DNA of 20,006 bases from an uncultured Akkermansia sp. (GTDB lineage: Bacteria > Verrucomicrobiota > Verrucomicrobiia > Verrucomicrobiales > Akkermansiaceae), in contig URLZ01000042.1 of assembly GCA_900548895.1 (NCBI GenBank), positions 1 to 20,006 of the forward strand, read 5' to 3'. Below the pieces are notes generated by a model. The model saw only the letters and a list, made by a program, of their open reading frames with translations. It was not told the origin of the DNA and ran no database searches. Made by a program: the position numbers and the translations under genes. Numbering within the stretch: position 1 is the stretch's first letter; the number at the start of each line of letters is the position of its first letter. Of this stretch, positions 15,852 to 20,006 are shown in pieces.

Positions 15852-16859
15852 ATGAATGTGTCTAGTATTGCCCTGTATGGAAAGAAAGCACTTCTTGTTA
15901 TTATGGTCTTGTGTGTCATGAGCGGTTGCTTCTTTTTGCATTTTTTGATGCTCTATATGCAGTCCTCCGTCAACGGGATGATCTTGGGAAGCAGTCTCTT
16001 GTTTCTCATACTGTGTTTGTTATATTTAATTCGACTGCTTTCAGAGAAGATCAGTATCCATTGTGACGACGATACAATTACTGTCAAATCTTCTTTTTTG
16101 ACAACAAAAGAAAGGCATATGACCCTTTCAAAAACCGACTGTTTATTATTGCGATGTGAAGAAAGTGAGCGGTTTGAACGTCGTGATCTTTTTCGTTCGC
16201 GCGTGCGCATGCCGGTAATTCCTATCTATTATGTGATAAAAACGGAGGATGCAGGAGAACCTATACTGAGATTCAGCGAGAAGCAAGCCGCTTTAGAAAC
16301 CTTTGATTATATTTGTCGAAGCTTTCCGAATATCGAAAAAAGGATAGATCTGGGTGATGAAAAGAACATGTTAAAAGAACGTAAACTGCTTTGGTCGTCG
16401 GCGTTGATGAATTTTGACCTTTTTGCTTCCATAGCAACTTGTTTCATAAGCCTGGTTTTGTTTTTCGCCTCGTTTTGTATTTACCTCACTGTATTTGAAA
16501 CAAACTGGGAACCATGCAAGGTTCATGTTGAACGTGTGCAGGACCGTGTTGCTTATGTATGGGTGCCGGATTCAAAACAGCAAAAAAGACTCCCATGCAG
16601 CGTTCGGAGTAATGAGCTGCCGACCTTGAGAGAAGCTGCTGAAAAGAAGGAAGGACTGCAGGCCTACATGGCGCTGGGAGACTCTCCCGAGTTAAGGCTT
16701 ACGCCCCCCAATGATGCATCAGACTTTGTGCTGTTCCTGTCCATGGCGTGCGGCATGCTGCTCGTATCGACAGTGCTTTGTTTTCAGTTCTTCAGAATCA
16801 GAAAGAAACTGCGACGGGAAAGCTCTGTTATCTACAGGGACAATGCTCTCATATCTTAG
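15852..16859 (+). CDS. Four-helix membrane protein of unknown function
   Basis: 335 aa with four predicted membrane segments: about residues 13-35, 42-62, 190-215 and 297-317. Between the second and third helices is a soluble domain of about 125 residues (ISIHCDDDTITVKSSFL then IPIYYVIKTED), with a beta-strand pattern reminiscent of bacterial PH-like domains. Between helices three and four lies a second soluble domain of about 80 residues starting NWEPCKVHVERVQDRVAYVW, which loosely resembles DUF3592-type extracytoplasmic domains. Neither match is certain and no function is claimed. Codon use is clearly more AT-rich than in the core operons, which fits a horizontally acquired or accessory gene. 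The start at 15852 follows a good promoter at the right distance. Confidence 0.8.
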   Translation: MNVSSIALYGKKALLVIMVLCVMSGCFFLHFLMLYMQSSVNGMILGSSLLFLILCLLYLIRLLSEKISIHCDDDTITVKSSFLTTKERHMTLSKTDCLLLRCEESERFERRDLFRSRVRMPVIPIYYVIKTEDAGEPILRFSEKQAALETFDYICRSFPNIEKRIDLGDEKNMLKERKLLWSSALMNFDLFASIATCFISLVLFFASFCIYLTVFETNWEPCKVHVERVQDRVAYVWVPDSKQQKRLPCSVRSNELPTLREAAEKKEGLQAYMALGDSPELRLTPPNDASDFVLFLSMACGMLLVSTVLCFQFFRIRKKLRRESSVIYRDNALIS

Positions 16860-17435
16860 CAGGAGGATTGCCGCCTATAACGCCATAAGATGGCGAAACC
16901 GAGTCCTTGCGGATAAAAATGGCGTTGATGAGCTACCGGGACACGAGTCCTGGGAATCCTCAGGGCTTTGAAAAGGGCTGATTTGGGCTTCATGAGGGGC
17001 GGCCGCAGCTCGGCTTCCCGATGAGTCGAGGACTCCTCAACCCGCTCATAGACAGCGATAAAAACAAAAGAGCCGCTCCCGTTGGCGTGCCGGTATCGCA
17101 GGATTCTCCATGACGGAATCGCGTTGCGTGCGGAGCATGAGGCCGTCAACGGCTGCTTTGCAGCAGCCATCCACAGGAGACTGGCAAGGCTGTCAGCGCG
17201 GATGAGGGACGGGAGTTATTTTAGCTCCTGCCTTGACGCTGCCCGCAAATTGATGCGCCGGCTTTTTTTCTTGACCGGAAACTCCAACAAACTAAAATGG
17301 TGCATAGGAATGCGTGCTCTGAGCCCAAGGTCTGACTTTTCTTCATTCGCCTGCCCGAATGGAGTGCGGAGATGTGCTCGCCAATCCGGAGCACGCAGCA
17401 GCCTGACCTCGATGCCGTACCGGCAAGAACAGACG
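16860..17435. other. Non-coding stretch, probable gene debris
   Basis: No recognisable protein on either strand. A perfect hairpin GGCTGCT/AGCAGCC (17151-17168) is present. Frames open on both strands here but encode biased, unrecognised peptides. The stretch leads directly into the RHS fragment and may be its decayed upstream part. Confidence 0.5.
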
Positions 17436-17552
17436 GATGTGGCTTCGAGAAGCTATACCTATGACTCTCTCGGTCGCCCGGCGACCCGCGGCACCTCGCG
17501 CCAGGGGACTGTGAAGAATGACACCTTCACCTACAACGACAGGATCATGTAA
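17436..17552 (+). pseudogene. RHS/YD-repeat protein fragment
   Basis: The frame reads DVASRSYTYDSLGRPATRG then a Thr/Gly/Lys/Asn-rich stretch and DTFTYNDR before a stop at 17550-17552. YTYDSLGRP is the core YD repeat of RHS proteins, and the following FTYNDR matches the second half of the repeat unit. Only about 38 residues are recognisable, whereas RHS proteins run to a thousand or more, so this is a remnant. The upstream in-frame residues look like unrelated sequence and no RHS core or toxin tip follows. In intact loci the toxin-bearing end of the RHS gene is followed by its immunity gene; here a small gene begins nine bases after the stop. Confidence 0.7.
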
Positions 17553-17561
17553 GAGGAGAGT

Positions 17562-18173
17562 GTGATTGTTAACGAAGCCATGAAGAACTCCATACAAAAC
17601 AAGGGCTGCCGGCGCGGCTGCCTGATCCTTTGCGTTCTGGTTGTGCTGGCAGTCGGCGTGGACTTCTGGCTATTCTGGGTCAGAACGGAGCAAGAATTGC
17701 ACGAGTCTCGCGGTCTCATCACGCACGGCAATGAGACACACGCCGAATTCGTGAACCGAGTAACCGGCTGGACGAAAGAGGATCGCTACGTGGTCGATAT
17801 CACTGCGCTCCAGCCAGTTGTGGGCAACAAGAATCACGCTGTTTTATTTGAGGCAACGCCTGAGGAAATCGCTTCATTGGTGGAGCGTCTGGGGATGGAG
17901 AAACATCAGAGCTCCCGCAGTACCGATCCCAGCGGCATTCTGACCGGAGGCTTTTTCCTCGATGAAAAGATCAAGCTCTGCAAGCATGGCGAGGCTTATT
18001 TCCAGGCTGAGTGGGATCTCTACGAGCGCAATATCTCCCGCGAGGAAGCGGGGCAGCTGATCCCCCTTTCCGGAGCCGGGGGTGAAAAGGGGTATGTGCT
18101 CTGGCTCTTGTACAGCGAAACCCTCTCCACAGCGATTTTGAACGTGGGTGACTGGTATACGCCCCTTAGGTAG
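17562..18173 (+). CDS. Membrane-anchored hypothetical protein, possible orphan immunity
   Basis: 203 aa if started at GTG 17562; an ATG at 17580 (residue 7) is an equally plausible start. A purine run AGAGGAGAG (17551-17559) lies upstream but is only two bases from the GTG and about 20 from the ATG, so it decides neither. One N-terminal membrane helix (CLILCVLVVLAVGVDFWLFW) is followed by a soluble domain of about 160 residues with KEDRYVVDITALQPVV and an Ala/Glu-containing part. I do not recognise the family. It follows the RHS fragment after nine bases on the same strand, which is where an immunity gene for an RHS toxin would sit. That role is inference from position only. Confidence 0.7.
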   Translation: MIVNEAMKNSIQNKGCRRGCLILCVLVVLAVGVDFWLFWVRTEQELHESRGLITHGNETHAEFVNRVTGWTKEDRYVVDITALQPVVGNKNHAVLFEATPEEIASLVERLGMEKHQSSRSTDPSGILTGGFFLDEKIKLCKHGEAYFQAEWDLYERNISREEAGQLIPLSGAGGEKGYVLWLLYSETLSTAILNVGDWYTPLR

Positions 18174-18357
18174 ACATTTTATGATACGCGATCCAAGGTA
18201 TAAGCATACAGGTTCATCTGCTACACACGACGAAGCCCCCGACGGCCGTAAGGGGGATTGGACAAAGGCGCAGCATTTGCCCGAAGGGCGAGGAGCCGTG
18301 GGGTGCGCCCGAGTCAATATCGGCAACCGCAAGACGGCACAGGAAGATCAATAGGAT
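18174..18357. other. Spacer with hairpins between two orphan genes
   Basis: Contains CCCCC/GGGGG enclosing ACGGCCGT (18236-18256) and GCCC/GGGC (18279-18289). Neither hairpin has a T tract. The GC-rich composition contrasts with the AT-rich gene that follows. Confidence 0.5.
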
Positions 18358-18621
18358 ATGAATGTTTTGTTTCATATAGTTTTATTCGTTCTCTGTATAA
18401 TAGGATTGGCAATATGTTTTTGTAATTGGTATTGCGCTTATAAAAGCCTGAGAACAAAAGAGAATCACTCCCAAATCGGATTCATTGGGGGTATTGTGGT
18501 GTATTGGACTTTATCTTGCCTCCTTCCTGAAGAGTGGCAATGTGTTGCATATGTGGCCTTTATATTAGACTGTTCATATCCCCTGTTTATACTTGGTGTT
18601 TTTTTCAACACAAAGAAGTGA
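18358..18621 (+). CDS. Small three-helix membrane protein
   Basis: 87 aa with three predicted membrane segments: about residues 3-24 (LFHIVLFVLCIIGLAICF), 41-55 and 63-83. Between helices one and two is the polar stretch NWYCAYKSLRTKENHSQIGF. The order NWY, a basic loop, FIGGI and a final hydrophobic LD-containing helix resembles small integral-membrane proteins that often sit beside RHS or other polymorphic toxin genes; this is my recollection of a pattern, not a database hit. A weak ribosome-binding site AGGAAG (18341-18346) lies 11 bases upstream. AT-rich, unlike the core operons. A membrane immunity protein is one possibility, but the sequence alone does not show it. Confidence 0.7.
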   Translation: MNVLFHIVLFVLCIIGLAICFCNWYCAYKSLRTKENHSQIGFIGGIVVYWTLSCLLPEEWQCVAYVAFILDCSYPLFILGVFFNTKK

Positions 18622-18788
18622 TATGATCTACTGGCTCTTCTGCTAATGGTGTGGAATGACGGTGCAACCGAGCAGAGAGAGGAAAAACAACGCAGAGGGC
18701 GGAACAACAGCCTGTAGATGGACGTATAAGGAAACTTGTACCGTGCTTCAACGGGAAAAAGTTAATAATTCATTAAGCTGGAAGTATC

Positions 18789-19232
18789 ATGAACAGAGAT
18801 GAAATGATCAAGCCTGTGGATTCTCTTGAGACCACAAACCTGGACGAAAAAAATGTGATTAAACATTTTCTGGGGCTAACTCAGCTGGAAGCAACGAAGA
18901 TGATAGTCCTGGGGGATCCGTACCCTTGTACTGTCTATACAGAGGACTTGATGTGGATGTCCGACGAAGGTTTCACATACTATTTCCCATCATTTGTTGC
19001 TGCCTGCCAAATTGTGCTCTATCTGAAAGGAGAAGAGTATGCAGCAGATCTCTGCTCGGGAGTTCTCACGGCTGTCTCTTTTCGCGCAGATGTCAATCCC
19101 GACAATATCTTCAACAACAAGAAAAGTGTGATGGAGCTTTTGCGCTTACTCGAGAGTGAAACAGATGAATTGATAGACGACTATCAAAGAGATAAACTTG
19201 TCACCATCAAAAAACTCTTGAAAAATCGCTAA
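18789..19232 (+). CDS. DUF6714-like soluble protein, possible orphan immunity
   Basis: 147 aa, acidic, no signal peptide or membrane segment. The segment FLGLTQLEA, then DLMWMSDEGFTYYFPSFV (residues about 55-72) recalls the DUF6714 pattern, in which an aromatic stretch of the form W-x-x-x-x-F-x-Y-Y-x-P-x-F/Y sits in the middle. This is a recognition by eye. The function of that family is unknown; members occur near toxin-immunity loci. The rest is helical, with a Lys/Glu-rich end (IKKLLKNR). A GGAAG (18780-18784) lies just upstream of the ATG. It is the third small gene after the RHS fragment on the same strand, in AT-rich sequence. Confidence 0.75.
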   Translation: MNRDEMIKPVDSLETTNLDEKNVIKHFLGLTQLEATKMIVLGDPYPCTVYTEDLMWMSDEGFTYYFPSFVAACQIVLYLKGEEYAADLCSGVLTAVSFRADVNPDNIFNNKKSVMELLRLLESETDELIDDYQRDKLVTIKKLLKNR

Positions 19233-19342
19233 AGCCTTGCATCGCCCACACCAACGTGACTGCCGCGCGGAGCGTGGGGAAGAGGGCGAGCAGGCTGCCG
19301 GAGCCGGGCCGGCCGGGCTGCGGGCTGCGGGCTCGGGCTCGA

Positions 19343-19401
19343 GCTGAGGGCTGAGGGCTGAGGGCTGAGGGCTGAGGGCTGAGGGCTGAGGGCTGAGGGC
19401 T
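19343..19401 (+). repeat. Tandem 7-bp GCTGAGG array
   Basis: Eight uninterrupted copies of GCTGAGG and a partial ninth. Degenerate GGGCTGC/GGGCTC versions continue leftwards to about 19310. On the + strand every unit gives a GGG run spaced by four bases, a G-quadruplex-forming pattern. There is no coding sequence across it. Confidence 0.95.
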
Positions 19402-19434
19402 GCGCCCGCCCGCGGGCGCGGGTGCAGCCCTCAG
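19393..19434. repeat. Inverted cap of the heptamer array
   Basis: CTGAGGGCTGC (19393-19403), the last array unit, pairs with GCAGCCCTCAG (19424-19434). GCCCGC/GCGGGT adds six more pairs inside, giving about 17 bp with an 8-nt loop. Confidence 0.85.
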
Positions 19435-19438
19435 ACGA

Positions 19439-19479
19439 CACAAAACCCTCTGACGCATGGAGCATCAGAGGGTTTTGTG
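19439..19479. terminator. Bidirectional rho-independent terminator
   Basis: A perfect 15-bp stem CACAAAACCCTCTGA (19439-19453) with TCAGAGGGTTTTGTG (19465-19479). The arms contain A4 on one side and T4 on the other, so a U-rich end is produced in either direction. It lies 207 bp after the last orphan gene. Confidence 0.8.
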
Positions 19480-19561
19480 AGTTATAGCCTTTGAGAAGGG
19501 TACGGCACAGAGTCCACCATTGATTATGAGCGCGTTACAAAAATGAGGTAAAACAGAATTA

Positions 19562-19628
19562 AAGCCGTCCCCTACGGGACGGGATAAAGGGCACTCTGAA
19601 CAGAATGCCCACCAGGTGTACCCGGCTT
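19562..19628. other. Candidate structured RNA or leader element
   Basis: AAGCCG (19562-19567) can pair with CGGCTT (19623-19628), enclosing a hairpin GGGCA/TGCCC with internal TCTG/CAGA (19589-19610). A competing 7-bp hairpin CCGTCCC/GGGACGG (19565-19582) shares bases with the outer stem. Mutually exclusive stems in one short region are suggestive of a switch or small RNA, but I do not match it to a known class. Confidence 0.3.
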
Positions 19629-19965
19629 AAGCTCAAAGCTGCTTTCGGATGCTCTCTCTCGAGCGCGAGTTCACGTTTCTGCCACGAGCTTGGGGGAACA
19701 GACGACGGAGGACGAAGCTCATCACCCGGTCTAGATTGCAAAGCTTCGCGCAAGCACCCATCCAACGTAGTTACACCCATGTTAAGTTGAAGCCCCCGGC
19801 GGTCCATGAGGTATTTGAAGCGAACTTCATAAAAATTCGTCTAGCAGACGATTCTTCTTGCTTTTGTGAAACAAAAATGTTAAGTTACCGACTACCCTCC
19901 CCAAGCTACCTGTTGGCGGTGTTCGGGAAAAAGACATAACAAACAAGTAACGATAACCTACAATT

Positions 19966-20006
19966 ATGGATGATTTTCCCACGGTAAGGAAACTTTTTTC
20001 TGAAAT
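19966..20006 (+). CDS. Start of a CDS cut by the window edge
   Basis: ATG at 19966 opens a frame MDDFPTVRKLFSE with no stop to the window end. The leader is A-rich (AACAAACAAGTAACGATAACC) like the rpsB leader, and lacks a Shine-Dalgarno sequence. Thirteen residues are too few to assign a family. Confidence 0.4.
   Translation, partial: MDDFPTVRKLFSE

Larger units (their letters stand above)
19233..19965. other. Non-coding right-hand region
   Basis: It holds the heptamer array, its cap, the bidirectional terminator, the folded stretch 19562-19628, several further short hairpins (GAGCTT/AAGCTC enclosing about 23 nt near 19684-19718; TCGTCT/AGACGA at 19837-19851 followed by a T-rich run), and a direct repeat ATGTTAAGTT at 19779-19788 and 19877-19886. 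Open frames on both strands here encode peptides with no recognisable family. Confidence 0.55.

Noticed and set aside
16856..17170. - strand 104-aa frame before the RHS fragment
   Set aside because: It has a short stretch that could be protein-like (GSFVFIAVYERVEES), but no family, promoter or neighbours support it.
18148..18354. 68-aa + strand frame between the orphan genes
   Set aside because: Overlaps the end of the 203-aa gene and covers hairpins; no recognisable protein pattern.
19343..19401. Tandem array considered as a CRISPR
   Set aside because: Units are 7 bp with no spacers, and no cas genes are nearby.
19562..19800. Comparison with tmRNA, RNase P RNA, SRP RNA and group II intron domains
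   Set aside because: None of the conserved blocks I know for these RNAs could be found on either strand.
19559..19939. Open frames on both strands at the right end
   Set aside because: Composition is not protein-like, the two overlap in opposite senses, and the area is dominated by hairpins.
1..20006. tRNA genes
   Set aside because: No cloverleaf with a TTCGA-type T loop and matching acceptor arms was seen on either strand by eye.

Overview
The window looks like a piece of a GC-rich, diderm chromosome, most likely from the Verrucomicrobiota (an Akkermansia or Opitutae type relative). I infer this from the combination of a PEP-CTERM sorted protein, a type V autotransporter, periplasmic thioredoxins carrying FTGSDWCGYC, an RHS remnant, and genes that mostly lack a Shine-Dalgarno sequence. 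No rRNA or tRNA is present to settle the taxonomy.

Positions 1-6066 hold one tightly packed, very GC-rich operon on the + strand: an exported coiled-coil/TPR protein, holA (DNA polymerase III delta, start codon overlapping the preceding stop), mnmG (tRNA wobble-uridine modification) and a small conserved-looking protein of unknown function. A promoter (TTGCAT-N17-TACAAT) lies just upstream of the first gene. Positions 6218-8034 are the translation operon rpsB-tsf, with its own promoter (TTGACA-N17-TATCCT), a roughly 108-nt leader containing a hairpin, and a near-perfect terminator.

Positions 8198-15382 are mainly cell-envelope genes, each with its own promoter and terminator: an exported helical 191-aa protein, a large autotransporter, two tandem periplasmic thioredoxin-fold paralogues on the - strand, and a PEP-CTERM protein. 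The two thioredoxin genes share a promoter geometry that places the predicted transcription start on the A of ATG, so their mRNAs may be leaderless.

Positions 15.4-20 kb are an AT-richer accessory region: a nested palindrome, a four-helix membrane protein of unknown function, a fragment of an RHS repeat ending in a stop codon, and three small orphan genes (membrane-anchored 203 aa, three-helix 87 aa, soluble 147 aa). These could be left-over immunity genes of an eroded polymorphic-toxin locus. The region continues with a 7-bp tandem array with G-quadruplex potential, capped by an inverted copy of itself and a bidirectional terminator, then a stretch of predicted hairpins, and the first codons of a CDS running off the right edge.

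The strongest candidates for something new are the paired leaderless-type promoters, the capped heptamer array, the RHS-remnant orphan cluster, the rpsB leader, and the folded region around 19.56-19.63 kb. No complete new system can be demonstrated from sequence alone.
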